Below are positions 23,039 to 33,184 of a stretch of 64,000 nucleotides of DNA, one piece after another. The stretch's first letter is position 1. Each line of letters begins with the position of its first letter. The position numbers and the translations under genes are program-made. The stretch is from Amblyornis subalaris. Taxonomy: Eukaryota; Chordata; Aves; Passeriformes; Ptilonorhynchidae. The stretch is from NCBI GenBank assembly GCA_018881555.1, contig JACAXG010000121.1, forward strand, positions 1,735,858 through 1,799,857, in the 5' to 3' direction. A model generated the notes under the pieces. The model was given only the letters and a program-made list of their open reading frames with translations. It did no database searches and was not told the origin of the DNA.

Positions 23039-24376
23039 GCGGGGGTGGAATTGGCTCGCACAAAAAAAGGCTTTCCCAGCTCAGGCTAACAACTTGTGCC
23101 TATTAACTAAAAACGATCATTAGAAAATTCCCTGCAGACTTAAAGCTTCTGCAGAAGCTCGTTTCACGTATGCACTTGCCTTGTTCCATGAACACATAAC
23201 CAGCCTTAAAGAAACACACCCTGCCACGCTTGGATAGGGACTGGGAAAGGGGCTTCCAGGCAGGCACCGCACTGCCTTTAAAATAAACCTCCTTTCTCGC
23301 TGCTTCTTTCAGCAATAATGCTTAAAAAGTACTGTGCCAGGAGCAGATAATAAATCTATAGCTCAAAAAGGGGAAGGATATTAGAGGACAACNAGGTCAG
23401 GTTGGGATGGCCACTGAAGAAAGCAAGTGGTTGTAGGGAACTTTATTTTTTTGATTATAGCCACCTTTTGTACAGGTCAAGCCAAACAGTCATTGGAGAT
23501 CAGNTGTCCATGAACTGCACAAAGATGGTTCTCTCTAAACAGCAAACTTTCCTAGTGACAGTTGTGGAATCTCGCCTGGAATACAGCTGTACAAACTGCA
23601 GCAAACCACGAGGCCACAGGTACACCCANGGGGGCCCCCAAGCTGCTCAGGACCTGCATCCCAAAGCCAACAAACACTGCCCAGCTGAGCGCAGAATCTG
23701 CTACTTGGTCAGCAGCTCCAAGCACAGGCTTCTGGTTAAAAGCTCTTCCTCCCAGAAGATGCTTTATTTCTTAGCATTCCCTAATGCTGAGAATTCGTCG
23801 GGCTGGATGATGCTCTTTCTAGGAAATGATGGATTTTCCAGGCTCTCGGTCATGTGAAGATAAGCAGGACACATCTCTGGAGAGTACCCTGCAGGGGACA
23901 ATATCCTCCTGATAGCAAAAACAACTGCACAAGCCTTTCCCACCCTTAGTGAACACACAGTGGTTCTCCTCTGGTTACCAAGCACCAGAAGCAGGTCCCT
24001 GCTCTCAGCTGATTTAAAGCAGTGGTGAATGAACATGGCTTAGCTATTCTCTCTCCTGGGTCCCCACCACTCACTGGTGTGACGGAGCAGGCAGCTGCAG
24101 CAGGGAGTTCAGTGATGTTCCCCGTGGGAGGGCAATCTGGGTGGGCAGGGTGGTGTCCCACCAACCAGGCTGCAGTCCTGCAGCACCTGAATGCAGAGTG
24201 TCACACGAGCTGGTCACNCGGGAGCGGCAGCATCCCACAGGTGAGTGATGGACAGGAAAGTTTGGAGAAATGAGGCAGGACCCCGGTGTGGATCAGGGAG
24301 GTGCACGGCCAGGCACAGGCACAGCTGCTGTGCAGCTCATGCAAAGACCGGGGCTGAGGGCCTCAGCTTAAAGGTG

Positions 24377-24439
24377 GCTCCCAAGGGAAGAGGAGATGCT
24401 CCCAAGGGAAGAGGAGAGTCTCCCAAGGGAAGAGGACAG
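24377..24439 (+). repeat. 21-bp tandem repeat, three copies
   Basis: Three head-to-tail units at 24377-24397, 24398-24418 and 24419-24439 share the core CTCCCAAGGGAAGAGGA, with a partial fourth beginning at 24440. The period is a multiple of three, so the open frame through it reads a seven-residue repeat (PKGRG core) without that implying a protein. Units differ at one to three bases. Confidence 0.9.
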
Positions 24440-25880
24440 TCTCCCAGCGAGGCTTTTCCCAGCTCTTTCCCAGCAGTCCGATCCAAGGTCACGCAGCTGC
24501 AGCACAGCTGGGCTGGGGCTCGGGCAGCTGAACCCCAGGGGTGTGCACTGGGGTCTAGCAAGCAGCTGGATGGGGGCAGAGGTGACACTGCTCCGCTGCT
24601 CCCACAAACCTGCTCTGGGAATGGCGGGATGGCCACAAGGAGCCCATTCTGACCCATGCTCTGCTTGCCCAGTGTTTGTCCTGTTGGGCCGAGGCTGGCT
24701 GATGGAAGCAGCCACCCCTGCAGCCACTCTGGGATGAGCAAGCCCTTGGCTTCCTGCGCTGGCATCCTTTCCTGGTGCTCCGTTTGCCCACCCAGGCTGT
24801 GAGGAATCTGCCTCACAAAGGTGCCCCATCCATCTGGCAGCCCGAGGTCACGCTCGTGCGCGGCTGTGCTACCCACTGCGGGGGTGCCAAAAGCAGCNTC
24901 TGTGATCTGCTTCCCGTTGGCTCATCCCTACCCCCTGCGGACACCAACCATGGCATGCACCTGGAATGGATGCAGATTTAGGGAGCTGCTTGACCAACAG
25001 TCTCGCATAGGTCCCATCCAAACACGNGTCAGCAGTTTCTGCCCTAATCCCACTTCTTTTCGGCCCTCCCGAACGAGGGACACGATGCCAGCGAGCACAG
25101 CCTTAGCAGAAGGTTTCTCCCGTAGCCTTTCCCCCCGAGGGCACTTTTCCCCCAGATAAAAGTGTCCGTGGATGTGTCAGGCTGACAGAAGAGCTCCGTG
25201 GTGCCCTGGCTGCTCTCGGAGCAGATGGCAGGGGAGAGCAGGGCTCGGTGCCGGTTCAGCACGGGGTAGGCTGGGATATTCAGCAACCCCTCTGCCGCTT
25301 CCTTGTGAGATACTGGATCACACACTGCACATTCCCAGCAAAGCTGCACGGTCAAGCTCCTGCTCGGAGCAGNGCTTGGCTTTGAGAGGAGTTAATGAGC
25401 AAGTTTGTGAGCATTTTGGTTTTTTCCCACTGTTGCTGGACTCCAGCCCAAGGGTCGAGGACCACGCGGGTTAACTTCAANAAAACTGTTAAACAGAGAT
25501 GTCTGGCACTGACAAAACGAGAGAACATCCCAAACTGGCCAGAACTGAAGAGACCAAGTGACATGGACAGAGCCCGAGCAGACCTGCTCGTCTTCCTCCT
25601 CCTCCTCCCACCAGCAGCTCAGGCTTCCACCAAAAGAAATTTAAGAGTAGCAGGGGCTAGGATATGAGTGCCATAAAGCCTTCCTCAGATGCCAAAGCAA
25701 GCAGCTTGTGAAGATTTAAACAAGGNAAAAAGTCTGGTGTAATGAACCTGCATTGCATTGTTCTCTCATCCTGATTGGTGCAAGCATCCTTTGGGACTGC
25801 TGTCATTACAAATTGTGATCTGTTAAAACATGTTGGTTTCAGATGCTTACAGCTTTTCAAAGAACTTCTTCTTCTTTCTC

Positions 25881-25898
25881 TTTTTTTTTTTTTTTTTT
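25881..25898 (+). repeat. T-run (18 bases)
   Basis: Eighteen Ts preceded by a CTT-rich stretch (CTTCTTCTTTCTC). On the minus strand this is poly(A) preceded by coding-poor sequence; I see no processed pseudogene attached. Confidence 0.75.
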
Positions 25899-27417
25899 GA
25901 GGAGGATATTTTCCCATCTTAGCCTGGGAAAAAGTGCATTTTTAGAAGTTCAGAATCCCAAACATGTAATTTTGTAAGAAGTTTTGCATAAAAAAAAAAA
26001 AAATTGCTTCTTGAATGGAAAAGACAGGGTGACCTCTTGCTTTGGGAATAATAAAAACTATCCAAGATGTAAAGTATTTNATTATCCAGACATTCTCAGG
26101 GGTATTGCCTTCCCTTTACCAACCTGCTGCTAGCACAGTGTAACACACACAAATGTGCTGGTTGCACGTGCAAAATCTTCCTTTGGGGTTTGCTGCTGAT
26201 GGAGCACGAGGTGCTTTGGAAGAGCCCTGTCTGTCCTTCACTAAAAGTTTTGCCTTCTCAGCATCACTGACTGAGGGAAATGAGAGGTGTTCTTCGTTTT
26301 GTCAGGTTCCACTCGTTCTAACACGTCCCAGCTACAACATGGGAGTTCCTCAGGATTTTACTACCTCGAGCTCTTTACATGGTGGCCCAATGGATGAAGC
26401 TGAATGAAACCAGAGCCAGAGGAGGGAGTTTACTGGGTTTACTGCAGGTGTTATAAAAAGCTTTGGGCATCCCTCCCTCTGAGCACTTGCTCACGCCTCA
26501 GCTACTCCCAAACCATGGGAAGCCCTTGCTGCCATATCCACATCTGTGGAGTTTCCAGATCAAGCTGCTTTTACCGTTTCTTTGAGGTTTTGTTTGCNGT
26601 TTTTTTTAGATGAGCAAACTAGAAAATTAAATAACAGTTTGNTTTTTTTTTTCCNGCAGCAAAAGAGCGTTTTCTGTATTATTCCTCATTATTAAAGAAA
26701 ATATTCTGTAAGAATAATTTCTTTAGCTACCCCTTTACTCCTCATGTCCTGAGCTGAAGAGACACCTGCCAGGCACCTGTTTCAGATGGAGAAAATGCCT
26801 TCCAGAGTGTGATTCAAAAAACATGATTTGAGTGTATTGCCCAGTAAGATTAAATAATTTAATTGATGAACCTTCATTCAACTGACTTGAAAAATGGTGA
26901 TCATGTCATTTTGTTAAATTTCAGCTGTTGCTGGGTAATACTTCTCTCAGTGGTGTCAATTTTTGCTTAGGTGTGGAATGGAATCCTTGTTTCCTGACTA
27001 GCCCTGGAAATTATCTCATTGACCTCTTTAAAATTCATTTGTGTCGCTGTTGTGATCCACACACACATCCCAGGGGTCCACAGAAATATTCTGCTGCAAA
27101 TCTTTGAACTTCAAGCCAGTTTACTGGAAAAAATATCATCAGAGCTAATGTTGCTGTTCCCTGAGGAATGTCAGTTCTGCAGTTAGGTTCCTAGAGCCAA
27201 TCACAAGTGTTCATTCCAGCCCCTCCANGGAACTGTTCAGCAGAATTTGGTCCGAATTCACCCTGGAGCAGGAGAGCTTTTCCATGCAAAGTTCACTGAG
27301 CTGATTNCTGCGAAGAGCAAGCACGAGCGACATGGAGAAGTGAGACCAATGTGCTGCGAACTGTGAAGGAGGATTGGCTGAGAAATTACCTCATTTTTTC
27401 CCAAAACCAGAAATATC

Positions 27418-27568
27418 AGAGAATCGTGGGAAGGTCTGGATGGAAGGGACCTCAAAGGTGATCCAGTCCCATGGGCAGGGACACCTTCCACTATCCCAGG
27501 TTGCTCAGAGCCCCGTCCAAACCGGCCTTGGACACTTCCAGGGATGGGGCAGCTGCAGCTTCGCTGGG
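27418..27568 (-). mobile_element. CR1 LINE 3' fragment (type A), inverted
   Basis: Plus-strand landmarks in inverted order are AGAGAATCGTGGGAAGGTC, GGAAGGGACCTCAAAGGTGA, GGGACACCTTCCACTATCCC, GGTTGCTCAGAGCCCCGTCC and TTCCAGGGATGGGGCAGC. The octamer tail at 27418 is reduced to one unit. Confidence 0.92.
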
Positions 27569-30011
27569 ATTGATTCCCAACTGCCAATCGCAATAGGCAT
27601 TGGTCAATAAATAGCAGTGACAATAATTGCTGTTAACTCTGGTGTACATAATATAACTGCACAGGTTTTGATGTTCTTTTTTTTTTCCTTTTCCTTTTTT
27701 TTTTTCCATGATGTGAGTCACTGATCTTGCCTTTCGTTCAAAACTTGATCTAATTCCAAGAATGTCTGAAAACATTCACTATATCTTTTCTGCTGGGAAA
27801 AAAAAAAATCTCTCAACTTACTGTTAGCTCCCTGCTCCAAAAATAAAATGTACAGTACGTAACAAATTTGGTCTGACAGCATTTTCCCAGCTGGAAGGAT
27901 GGAACTTCTTAATTGGTGTATAAATAAAGAGTGGTTTGATCCCGCTCTTAAATATATATTAAAAAAAGAATTTTGGCCTTGCCTCTAGNATGCATAGGAA
28001 CAGATCTTCCTTTCTAATAGAAACAGTAACAGGAAAGGAATATGCACTGAGTCCTATTTAAAAGCTAAATCTAAAGTCTAAACACAGTGAAATAAATTAA
28101 AGTCCTGCTGCTGCTGCCGAGGAAGGCCTGTGAAGCTGCCTGTGTCCCTTGACATATGGTTTCCATACCATTTTAATTCATAAACCATCATTTCAAATTG
28201 CTTTAAAGTTTGCCATGAGAACCCAAAGTGCTGTTGAATCATTAAATAAACANCTGTTTAGCAAGAAGATGCCCCTATGCATTTAGGTTTACCTTGTGTC
28301 TTCAGATTAAAGAAATGGATAATTTAGATTGAGAGTTCACCCAGAATAATTGTGAGGTATTCGCTTTTGCTACCCGACAATAAATTGAAAGCAAATGCAG
28401 AAACCAATACACAAATCCAGAAACTACGAGAGGGAAGAACATGTTGGCCCAAAACCAGGTTTTATTTGGTCCTCAAGTCCAACACAGGGCACCCTGAGGC
28501 TCTGAAATANTCATTTTTAGTGCACCTGAACTCTCCAGGTGCATTGCTTGGTTGAAGTTCCCTTGGCACTGGAGTTTTCACAGGGGGAGACACGAAGCAA
28601 ACCCCCACATCCTGAAGCTTCTCACCCCATGTCTCACCTCTGAGTCCAAACCAGAAGGATCCTCCCAACAGCNTGACCTTTCTGGGATGTGTCTTCTTTT
28701 CCCTCATAGCCCGATCATTAACGATTCATCTCGAGAGAGGAAAAGGTCTGTTTGAGGAAAAAGTGGGGGAAATCAAACCCTCATCTCCCACATGTCCTGA
28801 AAAAGGACAGCCTCACCAGAACCTCATTTCCTGGCCCCATTTGTGTGCAGCACACACACAAGAGGCTTTGGAAAGCTCTCCCCACTGGAACACGAGATGA
28901 ACCAGTCATGAGGGAACTCCCTTGTGCTGTTCCTTGGGTGCTGGCACACCTTTTGTTGAAATACCTCAGTTTCGAGCAACACACCAGTCTGGGCGTGTAA
29001 TATTTGCACGGAGCTTAAGATGGTCCTGCCGTAACACTTCTGTATCCCTCTTTGTGCAAAGCTGGACCAGAAATCTCATGAGAATGAGCTTACTCATGAG
29101 ATATCTCCAAATTCTGGCTTCCAGTTGTGCTGTAAATAGTATGAGAACTGCCTTTCTAGCAGTTTTAGGGAATTTGGCTCCCAGCCATTGTTAGAAGAGC
29201 CCAAGCTGTGACCTAAGTGAAAAGGAAAGGGGAAAGAAAAGCTCTCCATGTTTCCAGAAAGCTCTTTATTAGTGCCAGAAGCTTGTCTTCTCCTCTGTGT
29301 TCTTCCACTGAGGTGGGATGGCCTCTGTTTGCAGTCACTGCAGAGATGCCTTTGTGAGATTGGGGACCTGGCAGAAGGCACAGTGATCTGTAGCAGGTGC
29401 TTTGATNGGTGGATACAGCTGTTCTGTGGAGTTCATGAGGAGTAGAAAGCTTTGCAAAAGCTGCTCGGGACTCTGGCTACAGCTCTTCCTGATCCCATTG
29501 CTTCTTTCTCCTCTGCCTCCTTCAGAGGTGCTGGGATGGAGCCTTTTTCGCTGCCCTGTGCCTCCCTGTCCTGCCAGCTACCTGCCCTGCCTCCCAGCTC
29601 TCATTTTCACTGCTTGGAGCAAAGCCTTTGGACAGTTCTGCGTGCATATAGGGTCTCAAAAAGAAGCTGGGCCTCGGCAGAGAGGCGGCTCTTTAATTTC
29701 CAGAAACCCTCCGTGCAAATCACCCCGGTACCCCACAAAGCACCCCCTGCTTTCAAAACTAAAGGCAAGAGCCATGTGCTCTGCAGGCCCAAGCTTGAGC
29801 CCTGGATTCTATCTCATATGCAAATTGTTCTTTGCCCTGGTATCAAAAACACGAGTGAGCACATACGTATAAACACTCTTGAGCTTTAATTACACTGAGC
29901 ACGCTTCTGAGGGTGCGTTGGGTTACCCGACTTAGTGTGCTACTGAGAGTTCCTAGGGCTGAAAATATCACACAGGAATTATTCCATGGATCAGAGATGA
30001 AATCAAAGCAC
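27569..30011. other. Unique AT-leaning non-coding sequence
   Basis: It holds a T-rich run (27677-27706), an A-run (27798-27808) and AAATATATATTAAAAAAAG around 27951-27969. 29402-29889 is open in two forward frames through pyrimidine-rich sequence with no recognisable product. Nothing else is supported. Confidence 0.6.
27677..27706 (+). repeat. T-rich simple repeat
   Basis: T-runs of four to eleven bases separated by CC (TTTTTTCCTTTTCC pattern). No neighbouring retroposon body is evident on the minus strand. Confidence 0.75.
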
Positions 30012-30362
30012 CATAGACTCACAGAATACCCTGAGGTGGGACGGACCCACAAGGATCATTGGGTCCAGCTCCTGGCCCTGCACAGACACCCCAACAATCC
30101 CAGCCTGTGCATCCCTGGGAGCATTGTCCAAACGCTCCTGGAGCTCTGGCAGCCTTGGGGCCGGGACCATTCCCTGGGGAGCCTGTTCAGTGCCCACCAC
30201 CCTCTGGGGGAAGAACNTTNCCCTGATCTCCAGCCTGACCCCCCCCGGCACAGCTGCAGCCGTTTCCTAGGTGCTGTCCCGGGTCACAGAGCAGAGATCA
30301 GTGCCTGCCCCTCCTCTTCCCCTCTCTGCAATGAGGTCTCCCTCAGGCTCCTCTTCCCCACA
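30012..30362 (-). mobile_element. CR1 LINE fragment, about 350 bp (type C end), inverted
   Basis: A third CR1 end type. On the plus strand it begins CATAGACTCACAGAATACCC, then GGACGGACCCACAAGGATCA, CTCCTGGCCCTGCACAGACA, CCCAACAATCCCAGCCTGTG, GAGCATTGTCCAAACGCTCC, CTGGGGAGCCTGTTCAGTGC, TGATCTCCAGCCTGACC and GAGCAGAGATCAGTGCCTGC. The same sequence occurs in the opposite orientation at 49962-50288. Two Ns fall at 30217 and 30220. Non-coding. Confidence 0.93.
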
Positions 30363-30577
30363 TTTAGCACAGCCTTGTTTGCAGCATCAGTAGGCAAGTT
30401 ATTGTGTTTCCATAATGACACAATGGTCACTGCCACAGATTTTCCAACAGACGAAAGTACAACAGGTGATGTAAAATTGCCAGGAAGTGATGGGTCCCTT
30501 CAGTGAGGAATTAAGTAAGCAATGATCATCACAGAAAACGTCTTGTCTAAAAAGTGCTTCCCACTGAAAAGATGGAT

Positions 30578-30982
30578 TCTTCTCTGGGCAACCTGTGCCA
30601 GGGCCTCTCCACCCTCACAAGGAACAATTCCTTCCCAATATCCAATCTAAACCCACTCTGAATGAAGCCATTCCCCTTTGTCCTGTCACTCCAGCCCTTG
30701 TCAAGAGTCTCTCTCCATCTTTCCTGGGGGCTCCCTTCAGGCACTGCAAGGCCACAATGAGGTCACCCCAAAGCCTTCTCTTCTCCAGGCTGAACAATCC
30801 CAGCTCTCCCAGCCTTTCCTCCCAGCAGAGCTGCTCCATCCCTCTGATCCCCTTGGTGTCCCTGCCCTGGCCTGGCTCCAGCAGCTCCACGTCCTTCCTG
30901 TGCTGGCCCCAGGGCTGGGGCAGCTCTGCAGGTGGGGTCTCAGCAGAGGGAGCAGAGGGGCACAATCCCCCCTTCCTTCCCT
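30578..30982 (-). mobile_element. CR1 LINE fragment (type A) lacking its 3' tail, inverted
   Basis: Plus-strand order is CTCTGGGCAACCTGTGCCAG, CAATATCCAATCTAAACCC, TTGTCCTGTCACTCCAGCCC, TCTCCATCTTTCCTGGGGGC, CTTCTCTTCTCCAGGCTGAA, CTCCATCCCTCTGATCCCCT, TTGGTGTCCCTGCCCTGG and GGCAGCTCTGCAGGTGGGGT. It covers the region upstream of the usual end, but the last 160 or so bases and the octamer tail are missing. Since CR1 inserts 3' end first, that end must have been lost after insertion. Confidence 0.92.
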
Positions 30983-31533
30983 TGTTCTACAGCTGTATCT
31001 GATTCAAACATCATTTATTTTTGGGGGGAGTTTTGCCCCTGCTGGTTTGCAAATTAATTTGCTGTGCAACTGATCACTTTGTTCCCAATTCTAGGATAAA
31101 ACCAATGTCAGCTGCCATTCGTCACTTACTGTTTGTGAACGTGAATGTTGTGCCTTCTTCCACCTGATACAACATCCCAACCCCCAGCTCTTCAATGTGG
31201 TTAAGTGTCTAATTGTCAATAATTTCGATGAGGTTTAGATGCCTGTGCACTTTGGGACTGATGCAGTCAACTTCTAAAATTTGGTAGTGAAATAAATATC
31301 CTGATTGGCCTCGTGCAACTGTGAGGGTCTGAGCGTGTGGGACTTGAGACTGGTTTCATAGGAGCCCTTGTACAACCAGGGCTTTCAATGGAGTTTAGAG
31401 AGAACACCTGTGGAAAGCTCTCTGGACATGACACACGACTTCCAAATGATTTTCCAGTGGCTGGTGCTGAGGAATGTTATGCACTGAATTTCCCACTGTG
31501 TTTACTTGTCGTGTTCTTCATGTTGTAGCAAGT

Positions 31534-31562
31534 AACACACACACACAAACACACACACTCAC
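31534..31562 (+). repeat. (CA)n microsatellite, interrupted
   Basis: AACACACACACACAAACACA followed by CACACTCACA, about 14 CA-type dinucleotides with one AAA and one CT interruption. Likely length-variable. Confidence 0.9.
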
Positions 31563-32124
31563 AAGCTCTTACCAAACATCTGTGGGAACACCAACTATGC
31601 CAATTGTAGCCACAACAAATCCTTCAGGAACAGCCAAGAAGTTGAAACAGACTCTCATAAAGCCTTTGTTAAATGGTGAAAATATCAGCAGTCACTGAAG
31701 CCTTTATAATCAGCATGTGTCCCCAGAAGGGCTGGATCATATGGAGAGTTCCAGTGCCCCTCAGGACATCCCCTACAGCACCAGGAGGACAGAGGCTCCT
31801 CCTCCTTCTCTGTCAGACTCTTANGAGCACGAAATGTGGCAGAATCGAGTAATATGGAGTTATTTGCAAGGGCAGCCATCNGGCATCGGCACATTCAGGA
31901 GCTGTACCCAAGCCTCTCCCAGTTGTTCATGTGTTGCTTCNTCCTCAAGCTCCGTGTAACAGGGATCTATCCACCCCATTTTCCAGGTCCAGCACCTGAG
32001 CACAGCTGTGACAGTTCATGATGCCAAGTGCAAGANCATGAAGGGGCAGAGGGACATCTAGTGGGACTTCTACTCTCTCTGCATTTGCAGGCCACCAGAA
32101 ATCTTCCTGCAGGGCTCACCTCAC

Positions 32125-32236
32125 CTGTGACACGTCCTCAGGGCAGCACCCAGATCCTTCACTTCAGGNGGATGCTGGGGCTGGGCTGTGGTTCAGGCTG
32201 TGGATCTTGTGTTTNGGCTTCCTGAGGATCCACAGC
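32125..32236 (-). other. Candidate minus-strand exon (112 bp), product unknown
   Basis: Reading the minus strand, a long pyrimidine-rich acceptor (CTCTTACCGTTTCTCACTGCAG) ends at 32237. After 112 bases comes CAG|GTGAGG at 32124. One frame reads VDPQEA then TQDPQPEPQPSPSI, but reaches a TGA before the donor, so if real the exon is more likely non-coding or carries a stop followed by a spliced 3' UTR. The exon's first bases form one arm of the 32194-32239 hairpin. Both splice sites are good by eye; expression is unknown. Confidence 0.2.
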
Positions 32237-32239
32237 CTG
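32194..32239. repeat. Perfect 13-bp inverted repeat (hairpin)
   Basis: CAGGCTGTGGATC at 32194-32206 pairs exactly with GATCCACAGCCTG at 32227-32239, with a 20-base loop containing one N. Such a stem would be stable in single-stranded DNA or RNA. It is not part of a recognised CR1 copy. Confidence 0.8.
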
Positions 32240-32374
32240 CAGTGAGAAACGGTAAGAGGAGTGACTAACCTGATTTCTGTGAGAGAGCTCACCTTGACAG
32301 ACTTTCAGCAGCAGANAGGTTGAAGGCATTTTGAAGGTTATCTTCATAAAAAAAGGACTGGCAGCTTACACTGG

Positions 32375-32390
32375 AAAAAAAAAAAAAAAA
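32375..32390 (+). repeat. A-run (16 bases)
   Basis: Sixteen As between CTGG and GGTGTG. No transposon body is recognised on its left, so it is listed as simple sequence. Confidence 0.7.
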
Positions 32391-32851
32391 GGTGTGATTA
32401 GCAACTTCTTTCTTGCCATGACTGATGGCTGAGTGATTACCACACTCTGTGGTGCCCTTCTCAGCTGGGGTAGAACCACACGGTTTCATCCACTGAAGGC
32501 AAAAGGCAACAAGAGTTCACATCAGCCAAGGGTCTGGCACTAAAATACCATATCCATGCATCCAGTTTGCAAGCTCTTCATTCCCTGCAGCTGTCCTCAA
32601 GTTTTGTGTCAAAAGGGCAGGATTTCTCCCTGACCAACATATGAACTTCTACTCACTGGAGCTGTCTTTGAGGCATCATGGAAAATAGCTTTTTTAGGGA
32701 AGCAATACCTGAAGCGGAAGAGAATTCAGGCAGGTGGCAGGTGCAGTGCAGAGAGGCTCTGAAAGCCCAGGCCGTGTTCACCACCACGCAGGGACCATCC
32801 TTTGGTTCCATGGCAGTAGGACCCCGAGGATGGACAAGGTGTGTACTATGA

Positions 32852-33184
32852 AATCATGGAATCACGGCTTGGGTTGGATGGGATCTTAAAGATCAGCCAG
32901 TTCCAACTCCCTGCTGTGAACAGGGACACCTTCCACTATCCCAGATTGCTCCAAGCCCTGTCCAACCTGGCCTCGGACACTTCCAGGGATGGGGCATCCA
33001 CAGGTTCTCTGGGCAACCTGTGCCAGGGCCTCCCCACCCTCGCAGGGAACAATTTCTCCCAATATCCAATCTAACCCTACTCTCTGTCAGTGTGAAGCCA
33101 TTCCCCCTTGTCCTGTCACTACATGCCNATCCAAAAAGTCTCTCCCTACCTTTCCTGTAGGCTCCCTTCGGGTACAGGAAGGCT
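32852..33184 (-). mobile_element. CR1 LINE fragment, about 330 bp (type A), inverted
   Basis: On the plus strand it starts AATCATGGAATCACGGC and continues GGGACACCTTCCACTATCCC, TCCAACCTGGCCTCGGACAC, CTCTGGGCAACCTGTGCCAG, CTCTCTGTCAGTGTGAAGCC, CTTGTCCTGTCAC and TTTCCTGTAGGCTCCCTTC. It has both the tail side and the region upstream of the type A core, so it links the short tail fragments to the tail-less 30578 copy. Confidence 0.94.

Larger units (their letters stand above)
19516..27417. other. Longest repeat-poor stretch, simple repeats only
   Basis: Almost 8 kb without CR1. It contains a short direct duplication (19683-19737), a pyrimidine-rich tract (20490-20930), a 20-base A-run (23009-23028), a 21-bp tandem repeat (24377-24439), a T-run (25881-25898) and an A-run (25990-26003). 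A plus-strand frame at 21128-21589 (153 codons) gives a natural-looking but unidentified translation. 22200-22980 is GC-rich. No gene is called. Confidence 0.55.
30983..32851. other. Unique sequence with CA repeat, hairpin and exon-like interval
   Basis: It contains a CA repeat (31534-31562), the inverted repeat at 32194-32239 inside a minus-strand exon-like interval, and an A-run at 32375-32390. No recognised gene. Confidence 0.55.
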
